Assembly (NCBI GenBank): GCA_018385275.1
Contig: JAHAZM010000064.1
Span: 1-55,563, forward strand
Source of the DNA: Eubacteriales bacterium
GTDB lineage: Bacteria; Bacillota; Clostridia; Christensenellales; MB2-83
Direction of reading: 5' to 3'
DNA: 55,563 nucleotides
Part shown: positions 1 through 8,230 of the stretch, piece after piece
Layout: the number at the start of each line of letters is the position of its first letter
Position numbering within the stretch: position 1 is the stretch's first letter
The notes under the pieces: generated by a model
Database searches by the model: none
The model's input: the letters and a program-made list of their open reading frames with translations, nothing else
Told to the model about the DNA's origin: nothing
Made by a program: the position numbers and the translations under genes

Positions 1-1089
1 AAACTGTACTATATGCCCCGCTCCGGCGACGATATGGCCACCGCCGACACGGTACTGGGCCGCCTCGAAACGCTCGTCTCCGTTCTCGGAGAACGCAATT
101 CCATGATTGAGCATCTGCGCTTCGACAGTCTGGATTTCCTCTATACCGAATGGAATCCTGCCGCACGTCCCGAGGGTCACATCGACATCCAGGCCGGGTT
201 CTATAAAGGCGACGGCAAGAAAGTCTCCACAGCCGCCGGTATCCGTCCCACCTCCGCGCTGATGTTCAAATTCGCGCACTATATCAGTCTCGTCAACTGC
301 ACGATCGCGCACGTCGGCAACTGCGGCGTGGATTTCAACACCTCCTCGCAGCACGTCACGATCGCCGGCTGCCACGTCTGGGACTGCGGCAATAACGGCA
401 TCATGCTCGGCGGACACGACGACACCACGGATTTCAGCCCGAGCAAATATCAGATCGACAAGGTCCGCAGCACGGACAACGCTATCATCGACAACTACGT
501 CCACAACGTCGGCGCGGTATTCTACGACAGCGTCGGCATCGTCCGCGGCTACGCCTACAACACGATCATCGCTTACAACTCCGTGCGTGACAACTACTAT
601 GACGCGTTCAGCATCGGCTGGGGCTGGGGTCATGGCGGCAAGGATATGAACGCCACGGCCGATCAGTTCAAATACGGCGTCTTCACCGGCAACGCGGTGG
701 TTTGCAATTATGTTTCAAATTCCCCGTCCCTGTTGGCCGACGGCGGCAGTATTTACACGCTCGGCCGTCAGCAGGATATGATTATCGAGGGCAACTACAT
801 CAACGGCAGCAGCGAACAGGGTATTTATCTCGACAACGGTTCGAACGGCATCATCGTCAAGCATAACGTGCTCGAAAACGTCGTCCGCAACTTTGTCATC
901 CGCGGCCAGGCCAACACCGTGAAAGAAAACTACATCTCCGGCGCCCCCTTCGCCAGCGCCCTGCAGCCTGAGTACGGCGGCGTCTTCGACGTGGATTACA
1001 CCAACTGCTCTGAAGAAACCCGTCTTTCCGTCATCCGCTCGTCCGGCACGCGCGTAGATTTCGACGAACTGGCTCATCCGGCCGGCTGA
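1..1089 (+). CDS. Right-handed beta-helix surface protein, 3' part (upstream tandem copy)
   Basis: Partial gene: the frame is open from base 1, and the residues before the first Met (KLYY) match the paralogue 1.3 kb downstream (TLYY), so the true start lies outside the window. The 362 visible residues align almost residue for residue with the C-terminal half of the next gene. They contain repeated short beta-strand turns of the pectate-lyase/PbH1 type (for example [21 protein letters not shown] and VKHNVLENV). Such folds bind or cleave polysaccharides; in the full-length copy the N-terminal part resembles GH141-like beta-helix proteins. Substrate and activity cannot be told from sequence. Ends in TGA, followed by a good terminator. 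The near identity points to recent tandem duplication. Confidence 0.85.
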   Translation, partial: KLYYMPRSGDDMATADTVLGRLETLVSVLGERNSMIEHLRFDSLDFLYTEWNPAARPEGHIDIQAGFYKGDGKKVSTAAGIRPTSALMFKFAHYISLVNCTIAHVGNCGVDFNTSSQHVTIAGCHVWDCGNNGIMLGGHDDTTDFSPSKYQIDKVRSTDNAIIDNYVHNVGAVFYDSVGIVRGYAYNTIIAYNSVRDNYYDAFSIGWGWGHGGKDMNATADQFKYGVFTGNAVVCNYVSNSPSLLADGGSIYTLGRQQDMIIEGNYINGSSEQGIYLDNGSNGIIVKHNVLENVVRNFVIRGQANTVKENYISGAPFASALQPEYGGVFDVDYTNCSEETRLSVIRSSGTRVDFDELAHPAG

Positions 1090-1123
1090 GCAGCAAAAAA
1101 CGCTCTTCCCTTATCGTAATATA

Positions 1124-1157
1124 ACAAAAAAGTCCGATCGTGAGATCGGCTTTTTTG
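1124..1157 (+). terminator. Rho-independent terminator after beta-helix copy 1
   Basis: Inverted repeat CCGATC-GTGA-GATCGG bordered by an A-run on the left and six T on the right, 35 bases after the stop codon. It separates the two beta-helix genes into different transcripts. Confidence 0.85.
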
Positions 1158-1179
1158 CTGTCAGATTATTTCCCGCGGC

Positions 1180-1208
1180 TTGCCTATTCAAAAAAAGCAT
1201 TGTATAAT
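1180..1208 (+). promoter_or_regulatory. Sigma-A type promoter of beta-helix copy 2
   Basis: TTGCCT at 1180-1185, 17-base spacer, TATAAT at 1203-1208. The 17 bases AAAAGCATTGTATAATA around the -10 box recur exactly at the promoter of the gene starting at 3691, so the two promoters are related by copying or by common control. Confidence 0.75.
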
Positions 1209-1285
1209 AATGTTATAAAGCCTTTATAGGATGAGCGCCGGGAAGAATCCTCCCGGCTGTGACCCTGTTCTTGATGGAGGAAAAC

Positions 1286-3523
1286 ATGAAAAGAGGAATC
1301 TCCTGGCTCATGGTACTGTGTCTGCTGGCGCTGACGGCTTGCACACAGACGGTTGAGCCCACTGCGACGCCGACTGCGACGCCGACGGTTGCTCCGACGG
1401 CTACGCCCGAACCTACGCCCATTCCTACGCCGACTCCCACGCAGACTCCTGCGCCCACTCTTACGCCAACTCCTGCGCCCACTCCTGCGCCCACTCCTGT
1501 GCCGACTCCCACGCAGACTCCTACGCCCGCGCCTATTTCCACTCCTACGCCCACGCCTATTTCCACTCCTACGCCGACTCTTACGCCTACTCCTACGCCG
1601 TATAACCCCGACCAATACGTGCCGACGGTCATCGTTCCCGATGTTGTAAGCGCATACGTTCCGGCCGCGACCGCCCGGCAGTTTTACGTTGACGCCGTCA
1701 ACGGCTCCGACAGCGGCGACGGTTCAGTTTCATCGCCGTGGCGCACGCTCGAGCACGCGCGCGCAGCCGTTCGTCCGCTCATTCCGTCCATGAAAGCCGA
1801 CATCGTCGTCAATCTCATCGGCGAATTCGTGCTCGACGCGCCCCTCACGCTGAGCACCGCCGACGGCGGCTCCAACGGTTTCGACGTCGTCTACCGCTCC
1901 GCCGACGGACAGCGGGCGATCGTTTCCGGCGGCACGCGCGTCACCGGATGGAGCCTATACGACGCGAGCAAAAACATCTGGTCCGCTCCCGTCCCCGCCG
2001 GCACGAACTCGCGCAACTTCTTCGTCAACGGCGTGCGCGCCGACCGTGCCGCCACCGCCAAAGCCAAGGTTTCCTACGATTCGAGCCGCGGCGCCTGTTT
2101 CACCGACGCGAGCAATATCTTCCCCGGCTTTGACCAGTACGGAGAGGGTTTTAGCACGACGGACCGGTCGTACCTGTCATTCGCTCACCCGGAGGATCTC
2201 GAGCTGGTCTTCGTCTGGGCATGGCACAATCCTCGCGTGCCTGTGAGCCAAATCGTCGATCTGGGCGGCCGCATCACGTTCCGGACCACCGAACTGGCCG
2301 AGTCGATCCTGATCGGTCAGCGCAGTCACGCCTACGGCGACGATTTCAACATGTACCGCTCGATCTATCAAATCGAAAACGCCTACGAACTGCTGGACGC
2401 GCCCGGTGAATTCTACCTTGACACGCACACAAATACGCTCTACTATATCCCCCGTTCCGGCGAAAACATGACCTCCGCCGACACGGTATTGGGTCGTCTC
2501 GAAACGCTTGTTTCCGCCGTCGGCGGCCGCGTGGCGACCATCGAGCATCTGCGCTTCGACAGTCTGGATTTCCTCTATACCGAATGGAACCCCGCCGCGC
2601 GTCCTGAAGGTCACATCGACATCCAGGCCGGGTTCTATAAAGGCGACGGCAAGAAGGTCGCCACGACCGCCGGCATCCGTCCCACCGCCGCGCTGATGTT
2701 CAAATACGCCCACTATATCTCGATCGTGAACTGCACGGTCGCGCACGTCGGCAACTGCGGCGTGGATTTCAATACCTCGTCGCAGAACGTCACGATCGCC
2801 GGCTGCCACGTCTGGGACTGCGCCTGCAACGGCATCATGCTTGGCGGTCACGACGACACAGTGGATTTCCGTCCAAGCAAATCGTCGCTCGACAAGGTCC
2901 GCAGCACGGACAACGCCATTATCGACAACTACGTCCACAACGTCGGCGCGATATTCTACGACAGCGTCGGCATCGTCCGCGGCTACGCCTACAATACCAT
3001 CGTCGCCTACAACACCGTACGCGACAATCCGTATACCGCGTTCAGCATCGGCTGGGGCTGGGGTCACGGCGGCGTCGATATGAACGCCACGACCGATCAG
3101 TTTCCCTACGGCGTCTTCACCGGCAACGCTGTGATCTGCAATTATATTGCAAACTCTCCTGCTCTGCTGGCCGACGGCGGCAGTATTTACACGCTCGGCC
3201 GTCAGCAGGATATGATCATCGAGGGCAATTATATCAACGGCAGTACTGAACAGGGTATTTATCTCGACAACGGCTCGAACGGCATCGTCGTCCGGCGCAA
3301 CGTGCTTGAAAACGTCGTCCGCAATTTCGTCGTTCGCGGTCAGGCCAACACCGTCAAGGCCAATTATATCTCCGACGCGCCTTACGAAAGCGCCCTGCAG
3401 CCCGAGCTCGGCGGCGTCTTTGACGTCAATTACGCCAACTGCTCCAAGAGCATCCGCCGCTCGGTCATCCGCTCGTGCGGCACGCGCGTCGCGTTTGACG
3501 AGCTGGCTCACCCGGCCGGCTGA
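1286..3523 (+). CDS. Lipoprotein with Pro-Thr stalk and right-handed beta-helix domain (downstream copy)
   Basis: 745 residues from the ATG at 1286, chosen because a GATGGAGG ribosome site sits about 8 bases upstream. The protein starts with a lipoprotein signal ([19 protein letters not shown]; lipobox LTAC). Next come about 90 residues of TPTP/APTP repeats, likely an extended cell-wall-spanning stalk. From about residue 130 there is a beta-helix domain opening with [14 protein letters not shown], typical of GH141-like and pectate-lyase-like proteins. The remainder repeats the upstream gene at roughly 90% identity by eye. Likely anchored outside the cell and acting on plant or host polysaccharide, but this is inferred from fold only. 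Followed by a weak GACACCGT hairpin. Copies differ mainly at scattered codons, as expected for a recent duplication. Confidence 0.87.
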   Translation: MKRGISWLMVLCLLALTACTQTVEPTATPTATPTVAPTATPEPTPIPTPTPTQTPAPTLTPTPAPTPAPTPVPTPTQTPTPAPISTPTPTPISTPTPTLTPTPTPYNPDQYVPTVIVPDVVSAYVPAATARQFYVDAVNGSDSGDGSVSSPWRTLEHARAAVRPLIPSMKADIVVNLIGEFVLDAPLTLSTADGGSNGFDVVYRSADGQRAIVSGGTRVTGWSLYDASKNIWSAPVPAGTNSRNFFVNGVRADRAATAKAKVSYDSSRGACFTDASNIFPGFDQYGEGFSTTDRSYLSFAHPEDLELVFVWAWHNPRVPVSQIVDLGGRITFRTTELAESILIGQRSHAYGDDFNMYRSIYQIENAYELLDAPGEFYLDTHTNTLYYIPRSGENMTSADTVLGRLETLVSAVGGRVATIEHLRFDSLDFLYTEWNPAARPEGHIDIQAGFYKGDGKKVATTAGIRPTAALMFKYAHYISIVNCTVAHVGNCGVDFNTSSQNVTIAGCHVWDCACNGIMLGGHDDTVDFRPSKSSLDKVRSTDNAIIDNYVHNVGAIFYDSVGIVRGYAYNTIVAYNTVRDNPYTAFSIGWGWGHGGVDMNATTDQFPYGVFTGNAVICNYIANSPALLADGGSIYTLGRQQDMIIEGNYINGSTEQGIYLDNGSNGIVVRRNVLENVVRNFVVRGQANTVKANYISDAPYESALQPELGGVFDVNYANCSKSIRRSVIRSCGTRVAFDELAHPAG
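1359..1601 (+). repeat. Low-complexity repeat coding for the Thr-Pro stalk
   Basis: About 240 bases of degenerate 6- and 12-mers such as CCTACGCCCACT encode TP, TPTP and TPAP units. Not a CRISPR or satellite: units are short, directly abutting and stay in frame. Slippage here could change stalk length. Confidence 0.9.
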
Positions 3524-3575
3524 GCAACGGAAAACACTCTTCTTTCCTATCGCAGCCTAACGCCAACTCCGCGCC

Positions 3576-3601
3576 GACACCGTTCGACCCGCGACGGTGT
3601 T
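3576..3601 (+). terminator. Possible terminator after beta-helix copy 2
   Basis: ACACCGT and ACGGTGT form a 7-bp stem with a 10-base loop, but only a short T-poor tail (TCTGTG) follows, so termination may be weak. Confidence 0.4.
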
Positions 3602-3625
3602 CTGTGAAAAAATGCGTCCGGCTTC

Positions 3626-3654
3626 TTGATTATTTTCGAAAAGCATTGTATAAT
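3626..3654 (+). promoter_or_regulatory. Sigma-A type promoter of the 3691 gene
   Basis: TTGATT at 3626-3631, 17-base spacer, TATAAT at 3649-3654. It places transcription start near 3661 and so argues for translation from the ATG at 3691 rather than the upstream GTG at 3604 or ATG at 3661. Confidence 0.75.
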
Positions 3655-3690
3655 AGCGATATGGAACAAAAACCTTTCACGGAGGTCCGT

Positions 3691-4650
3691 ATGATTCAAG
3701 CATCCGTATGGCAAAAAAAGCATTCTCTCAGCTCGTCGGAATATATCGTTTCACAGGACAATGATTTCCTCTACCGCTGCGTCGTGCGCTATCTCTCCGG
3801 TGGTCTCAAGCTGTCGCTGACCGACGCGGACGACCGCGAGGTCCTGAGCATGAAATTCCCTCTCAAGGGCAAATCGGGCCGTAAGCACACGCTGAGCGCC
3901 GACGGCGTCGCGGTCGGCCAGTTCTGCTTCGTGCGCGAACGCGGCCAGTCGCCGTATTTCATCCTCGAAACCGGCCCTTACGCCTACACGGCCGACGTCG
4001 TGGGCTTCGGCGCCGAAGGATTGCGCGCCATGGTTTTCGACGAGGTGCAGCAGGTCGCGCTCATCGAGCATCCGCTCTGCATCAACGAGCGCGTGAACGA
4101 GTACAACATCACCGCCGGCGAGGACGGCGCGCTGCCGCTGCTGGCGCTTTTCAGCGTCTATTACGACCGCACCTACCTTAACAAGCCCAAATATAACAAC
4201 CGCCGCTTCTCTCCGGTCTATTGCTTCAGCTCAAAGCGTCTGCGCAACATCTATGTGCCCGACTGGCAGAACGCTTACGTTCCCGGTCTCCGGCCGCAGG
4301 ACGCGCAGGAGAATCCTCTCCCCGCCGAGGAAGAAACTCCGAGCCGCGAAGAGACGAACGACGTCTCAGAGCCCGTCGAAGAACAGTTCTCCGAGACCGT
4401 TCCGGTCGAGCCGATCGAGTCTCTGAGCGAAGCGTCCGCCGAGCCTGCCGCCGAAGAAAGCGAACCGGTTGCCGAACCGGAGGACAAGCCGGCTGTCGAA
4501 GATGAACCGGTCGACGAGAACGAGCCCGCCGACGACGGGGATGAGCCGCTGATCCGCCCGGACATTTTCGAGAACCAACTGATCGAGGGCAGAAAAAAGC
4601 GTTCCGAGCTGGACAAGACCCTCTTCATCGAGGATATTTCCGAGCAGTAA
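3691..4650 (+). CDS. Unknown protein with acidic Glu/Pro-rich tail
   Basis: 319 residues. Start set at ATG 3691, which has GGAGG 6 bases upstream and lies downstream of the promoter. Residues 1 to about 195 look like a compact beta-rich domain (alternating hydrophobic strands, FLYRCVVRYLSGGLKLSLTD, SPYFILETGPYAYTADVVGF). Residues about 205-290 are a disordered acidic stretch rich in Glu, Pro and Ala. The end is basic then acidic (GRKKRSELDKTLFIEDISEQ). No signal peptide or membrane segment, so probably cytoplasmic. I do not recognise the family; a LURP-one/Tubby-like barrel is a bare guess from the strand pattern. Monocistronic, with its own promoter and terminator. Confidence 0.8.
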   Translation: MIQASVWQKKHSLSSSEYIVSQDNDFLYRCVVRYLSGGLKLSLTDADDREVLSMKFPLKGKSGRKHTLSADGVAVGQFCFVRERGQSPYFILETGPYAYTADVVGFGAEGLRAMVFDEVQQVALIEHPLCINERVNEYNITAGEDGALPLLALFSVYYDRTYLNKPKYNNRRFSPVYCFSSKRLRNIYVPDWQNAYVPGLRPQDAQENPLPAEEETPSREETNDVSEPVEEQFSETVPVEPIESLSEASAEPAAEESEPVAEPEDKPAVEDEPVDENEPADDGDEPLIRPDIFENQLIEGRKKRSELDKTLFIEDISEQ

Positions 4651-4690
4651 CGCGCCGGAATCCCCGGGTCGTCCGAACCAAGCAACAAAC

Positions 4691-4721
4691 AAAAGAGATG
4701 CTTCGTCGAGCATCTCTTTTT
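4691..4721 (+). terminator. Terminator after the unknown acidic-tail gene
   Basis: AAAAGAGATGCT and AGCATCTCTTTT form a 12-bp perfect stem with loop TCGTCG and a T tail. The A-run on the left lets it also work for the leftward SDR gene that ends at 4769. Confidence 0.9.
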
Positions 4722-4768
4722 CGTTCGCCGCCCGCGCGTTTTCTTCCGACGCGGCGGAAAAGCTCCCT

Positions 4769-5773
4769 TCATCCCTCCCGGACGATCGTTTTTTTCAGCC
4801 AAAGCACTGTGTCGCGGATACTGCTTTGCAAAGATCGCGGCGCATATCCCAGAGCGGCCGCGGCGCTTTTGCGGCTGAACCGGCTGTTGGAATCGAGGAC
4901 GGCGACGGCGTACGGCGTAAAATACAAGGGTTGCTTTTTCCGCAGGCTTCGTTTTTCATAAAACGGCGCCACCAGTTTTGCCAGACAAAGGGGCAGAAAA
5001 GTGACCGCCCGTTTGAGCCGGAGCGTGTTTTGAGCCGCTTTCAGAATATCGCGGATAGAGGCGTATTGCCCGGAAAGGATATACCCGCGACCGGGAGCCC
5101 CCCTCTCCGCGCAGGCCGCGATACCGGCCGCCACGTCGCGCACGTCCACAAAATCATAGCCGCCCTTCACCGCCAGTGGAAGTTTTCCGGCCAGAAATGA
5201 CAGGAGCATATGGGTGATACTGCCCTTCCCGCTGTCGCCCGGCCCGATGATCCCGGAGGGAAAAACCACGCTGGCATTCAGCCCGCGGCTCGCCGCTTCG
5301 AAAACAAGCGCCGTCGCAAGGGCTTTGCTTTTGGCGTAATCGCCTTTCACGAGATCCGGTGAAAACACGGCCTCCTCGGTGATCTCCGTTCCTTTCGGTC
5401 TTTCGGGGATCGCGTGAACGGAGCTCACGTAGACCAGCTTGCCGACGCCCCGTTTCTCGCAATGACGCAAAATATGGTTCGTACCGCCCACGTTGACCTG
5501 ATAGAGCCGCTCGCCCGGATGAGACGCCACCGAAACGATCCCGGCGCAATGGATCACGCAGGTCCGACGGTCGGCCCCGGAAAAGAACCGCTCCAGCGAC
5601 GCGTCGTCGCACACGTCGCCGACTACGACGTCGACCCCGTCCGGCCGTTCGGCGGTCAGCGGGTCGTTCTCCAAAACCAGCGCGCGGATCTCCGCTTTCT
5701 TTTTTTTCAGTTCCGCCAGCACGGCCCGCCCGAGAAAACCGCCCGCTCCCGTCACCAGATACTTTTGAAACAT
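4769..5773 (-). CDS. NAD(P)-dependent extended SDR / epimerase-family oxidoreductase
   Basis: 334 residues, the usual length for extended short-chain dehydrogenases. The N terminus has the Rossmann nucleotide-binding motif TGAGGFLG (residues 8-15), an acidic VVGDVCD near 50-56, HCAG near 75-78, SS at about 117-118 and the catalytic YAKSK (Tyr146, Lys150). The motif layout resembles dihydroflavonol reductase / 3-beta-hydroxysteroid dehydrogenase-like members; the substrate is not predictable, and a nucleotide-sugar role is also possible. Divergent from a TetR-family gene with overlapping promoters, which suggests that regulator controls it. Confidence 0.85.
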   Translation of the reverse strand: MFQKYLVTGAGGFLGRAVLAELKKKKAEIRALVLENDPLTAERPDGVDVVVGDVCDDASLERFFSGADRRTCVIHCAGIVSVASHPGERLYQVNVGGTNHILRHCEKRGVGKLVYVSSVHAIPERPKGTEITEEAVFSPDLVKGDYAKSKALATALVFEAASRGLNASVVFPSGIIGPGDSGKGSITHMLLSFLAGKLPLAVKGGYDFVDVRDVAAGIAACAERGAPGRGYILSGQYASIRDILKAAQNTLRLKRAVTFLPLCLAKLVAPFYEKRSLRKKQPLYFTPYAVAVLDSNSRFSRKSAAAALGYAPRSLQSSIRDTVLWLKKTIVREG

Positions 5774-5802
5774 CGGACGCCCTCCTTTCCGAAAGACAAG
5801 TG

Positions 5803-5831
5803 TTGATTATCTTTCACACTTATAGTATAAT
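5803..5831 (+). promoter_or_regulatory. Promoter of the TetR-family gene
   Basis: TTGATT at 5803-5808, 17-base spacer, TATAAT at 5826-5831, reading rightward. Predicted 5' leader of about 100 bases. Confidence 0.7.
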
Positions 5832-5834
5832 AAG
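5819..5834. promoter_or_regulatory. Possible TetR operator across both -10 boxes
   Basis: CTTAT-AGTATA-ATAAG is a dyad centred on the shared -10 region of the two divergent promoters. A regulator bound here would block both transcripts. Assignment to the adjacent TetR-family protein is inference. Confidence 0.45.
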
Positions 5835-5852
5835 CGTTGAAGCGGACGACAA
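5824..5852 (-). promoter_or_regulatory. Promoter of the SDR gene
   Basis: On the minus strand TTGTCG (complement of 5847-5852), 17-base spacer and TATACT (complement of 5824-5829). The -10 box overlaps the -10 of the rightward promoter. Confidence 0.65.
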
Positions 5853-5942
5853 TCGACAATATGCCGCCGGAAGAAAGAAAAGCGACAAAAAGCCGTCCGG
5901 TGTTGAGAAAAAGAATAAACTTTTTGTAAACGAGGGAAGTCT

Positions 5943-6491
5943 ATGAGCAAAAGCGACGCCAGAGTACGCTATACGCAGCGCGTATTGAAAGAATCCTTCT
6001 TATCCCTGCTTCGGGAAAAGCCGGTCAATAAGATCACCGTCAAGGAAGTCTGCGAACTGGCGGAACTGAACCGGGCGACCTTTTACGCGCATTACAGCGA
6101 TTGCTTCGCGCTGATGGAAAGCATCGAGCGGGAACTCCTGGGCGCCTTCCGACAATCCCTGCGTCTGATCGACGGTTTTGACGTCAGCGCGCTGATCGCC
6201 GCGATCTACGCGATGGTGGCGCAGCACGAGGAGGCATGCCGCATCCTGATCTTCAACGGCGCAAGCCCCTCGATCCTCTCTCAGATGATCGATATGGCGC
6301 GGCCGTCCAGTATCGCGGCCTGGAAACGACAGCTGCCCCGCGCTTCCGACACCGAGCTGGAAATGCTCTATACGCATCTGTCCAACGGCCTGATGAACGT
6401 CGTGGTCGGCGGATACGGCAAATACGATCGGGACGAGGTCATTTCCTTTGTCAAACGCATCGTCAGGAGCAGCCTTTCTCTGTTTGAATAA
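5943..6491 (+). CDS. TetR/AcrR-family transcriptional regulator
   Basis: 182 residues, normal for the family. The N-terminal helix-turn-helix is clear: TQRVLKESFLSLLREKPVNK followed by TVKEVCELAELNRATFYAHY, where ELNRATFYAHY is the recognition helix, as in DhaS/YxaF-type TetR proteins. The C-terminal two thirds are helical and would bind a ligand and dimerise. Preceded by a GAGGGAAG ribosome site. Divergent from the SDR gene with overlapping promoters and a dyad between, the standard arrangement for local autoregulation. No terminator of its own is obvious on this strand. Confidence 0.88.
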   Translation: MSKSDARVRYTQRVLKESFLSLLREKPVNKITVKEVCELAELNRATFYAHYSDCFALMESIERELLGAFRQSLRLIDGFDVSALIAAIYAMVAQHEEACRILIFNGASPSILSQMIDMARPSSIAAWKRQLPRASDTELEMLYTHLSNGLMNVVVGGYGKYDRDEVISFVKRIVRSSLSLFE

Positions 6492-6559
6492 CGTTCCTCG
6501 CTCTCCCGCCTCCTGCCTTTTTCCCCGTTCTCAAACCCTGACCGAAAAACGCCCTCCGC

Positions 6560-6593
6560 AAAAAAAAGATCCTCTTTGTTTTCAAAGAGGATC
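6560..6593 (-). terminator. Terminator after spoIVFB
   Basis: GATCCTCTTTG / CAAAGAGGATC hairpin; on the minus strand it is followed by eight T (A-run at 6560-6567). Lies 7 bases past the spoIVFB stop. Confidence 0.9.
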
Positions 6594-6599
6594 GAAGCC

Positions 6600-7520
6600 T
6601 TATCGCCCATGACCGGGCGTTTTTTTCCGGTCGTATATCTTCCCTTTCTCCGCGTTTTTTTCGATATTACGGTCCGCCGCCGTTTCCGTTCTTTCTTCGA
6701 GGATGCGGCCGAAAAGCTGCTTCTCCCAGAGCGTTTCCACGGTTTGGCCGTCCTCGTCGACAAAAGTCACGAGATTATATCGGTTGGCCGACAGCGCCCG
6801 CAGAACTTCAGCGCCGTCGGCGTCCCGCCTCATGACCAGATGCCGCACCGGCACCGCCTCCCCCGTCGAAATCAGGCGATCCTTGGCATAGAAAGCGCGC
6901 AGCGCGCCAAAAGCCGGATGCGTCGGCCCGCGCCAGGCTTTTGCCAGCAAAAACCCCGTCATGAGCCACAGGGTATAGTTATAGATCCCGCAGACCGCGG
7001 CCGCGACGGACAGAAGCGCGAACGCCGCCGCCACGCACCGGCCGATCGTTCGGACGATCCGCTCGGCTCTTCCCGGGCGCGCCCGCGCCGCGACCAGCGC
7101 ATAGAGCACGCGGCCGCCGTCAAGAGGAAAAGCCGGAAGCAGATTGACAAGCGCGAGAAGCAGACTCGTCTGCAGCGCGTATTCCGCCTCCGGCAGCGAA
7201 AGATCAGTCACCGTCCCCGCCGCCACGATCGCCAGCGCGGCGACGGCGTTGGCCGCCGGACCCGCCAGCGCGATCAGGGCTTCCTTTTTCGTTGCCTGGA
7301 ACGCCTCTCCTTCCGTGCGGATCCGGCCGCCGAAAGGCAGGAGCTCGACTTCCGCGACCCGAACGCCTAACCCCTCCGCCGCCGCGATATGCGCAGATTC
7401 ATGGAGCGCCAACAGCAGCAGCGCGATCAGGGTGTTGATCGCGTCGCCGAGCAGAAAAGCGACGGCCAGCGCCGCGATCGTGGCCGGGTGCACGCGGATA
7501 TGGATCCCGCGCAGCGTCAT
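6600..7520 (-). CDS. spoIVFB: Site-2 intramembrane metalloprotease, SpoIVFB-like
   Basis: 306 residues. Family M50 zinc protease that in sporulating Firmicutes cleaves pro-sigma-K in the mother cell. Visible: zinc motif HESAH (residues 40-44) inside a hydrophobic helix, the second zinc ligand region FPLDGG (Asp134), several membrane segments through about residue 190, and a soluble tail from about 200 whose spacing fits the CBS-like domain of SpoIVFB. It overlaps by 4 bases a degenerate LytM-domain gene that matches SpoIVFA, its normal partner, which makes the spo assignment better than generic M50. Terminator directly after. Confidence 0.85.
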   Translation of the reverse strand: MTLRGIHIRVHPATIAALAVAFLLGDAINTLIALLLLALHESAHIAAAEGLGVRVAEVELLPFGGRIRTEGEAFQATKKEALIALAGPAANAVAALAIVAAGTVTDLSLPEAEYALQTSLLLALVNLLPAFPLDGGRVLYALVAARARPGRAERIVRTIGRCVAAAFALLSVAAAVCGIYNYTLWLMTGFLLAKAWRGPTHPAFGALRAFYAKDRLISTGEAVPVRHLVMRRDADGAEVLRALSANRYNLVTFVDEDGQTVETLWEKQLFGRILEERTETAADRNIEKNAEKGKIYDRKKTPGHGR

Positions 7521-8146
7521 TTATAAATCAGCGAAAGCGGATCGATCGCTCTGCCCGTTCCGTCCGTATAGGAAAAACGCAGCGCTTCCGTTTCGGTCGA
7601 TCCGAGCAGCTCTGTTTTTTCTACGGTTTGCCCGACCTCGACGGTCACGATCCTCAGCCCGTCGTACACGCTGGTTTCCCCGTCCGCGTGCGTCAGCGTG
7701 ACGCATTTTCCCGCGCCGGATTCCGCGATCCGGCTGACCCGTCCATCCCGGCAGGCATAAACGGCCGCTCCCGCCGGCGCCGCGATCTCGACGCTTTCAA
7801 AGTCGCCCTTTTCAAACCGCCGGCTGATCGTCCCCTGTACGGGCATGAAAATATCCCGTTTGACGTAGAGTCCCTCGCTCAGCACCTGCGTGATCCCCGG
7901 CAGCACCTCGTCGACAAAAATCTTTTTCCCGTAATTACCGTAGTCTTCTTTCCCGTCGGGTTCCCCCAGCGCGGCGCGCACCGCCGAGCGCGCGGCGTTG
8001 ACCGGCGCCAGATCGACCACCGACAGGCACAGCGCCGCCAGACAAAGACAGATTGCAGCAACGACGGCGCCCCGATTCCCCGGCCCATCCGGCGCCGGAC
8101 TCTTTTTCCGTCCCGAAACCCGGACGCTCACATCCGACAATTCCAT
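7517..8146 (-). CDS. spoIVFA: SpoIVFA-like membrane protein with degenerate LytM/M23 domain
   Basis: 209 residues from ATG 8146, preferred over ATG 8161 because GGGAG is 8 bases upstream of it. One membrane span near residues 26-46, then a C-terminal LytM-like fold (VEIAAPAGAAVYACRDGRVS). In active M23 peptidases this begins with a zinc His and has HxH later; here the positions read ESVEI and THADGET, so zinc ligands are missing and the domain is probably non-catalytic, as in SpoIVFA. SpoIVFA holds SpoIVFB in an inhibited complex in the outer forespore membrane; the 4-base overlap with spoIVFB supports that role. Confidence 0.75.
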   Translation of the reverse strand: MELSDVSVRVSGRKKSPAPDGPGNRGAVVAAICLCLAALCLSVVDLAPVNAARSAVRAALGEPDGKEDYGNYGKKIFVDEVLPGITQVLSEGLYVKRDIFMPVQGTISRRFEKGDFESVEIAAPAGAAVYACRDGRVSRIAESGAGKCVTLTHADGETSVYDGLRIVTVEVGQTVEKTELLGSTETEALRFSYTDGTGRAIDPLSLIYK

Positions 8147-8188
8147 GCACTCATCTCCCATCCCTGCATTTTATGCCGTCAGAACGTC

Positions 8189-8219
8189 AAAAAAGACCCG
8201 TTATAAACGGGTCTTTTTA
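8189..8219 (-). terminator. Terminator after potD
   Basis: AGACCCGTT / AACGGGTCT stem with A-run on one side and T-run on the other, so it can stop transcripts in both directions; it ends the pot operon. Confidence 0.88.
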
Positions 8220-8230
8220 AAAAACGGTTC

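Noticed and set aside
1359-1601. Possible CRISPR or satellite array
   Set aside because: No spacers; units are 6-12 bases, in frame and coding.
1184-1632. Arg/Ser-rich and Gly/Val-rich frames opposite the Thr-Pro stalk
   Set aside because: They are only the complement of the stalk-coding repeats; no start context or family match.
2177-3511. 444-codon leftward frame opposite the beta-helix gene
   Set aside because: Composition is Asp/Ala/Val-rich shadow of GC-biased codons; no ribosome site.
7517-8146. Active M23 peptidase
   Set aside because: The zinc-binding His positions are replaced, so a SpoIVFA-like non-catalytic role fits better.
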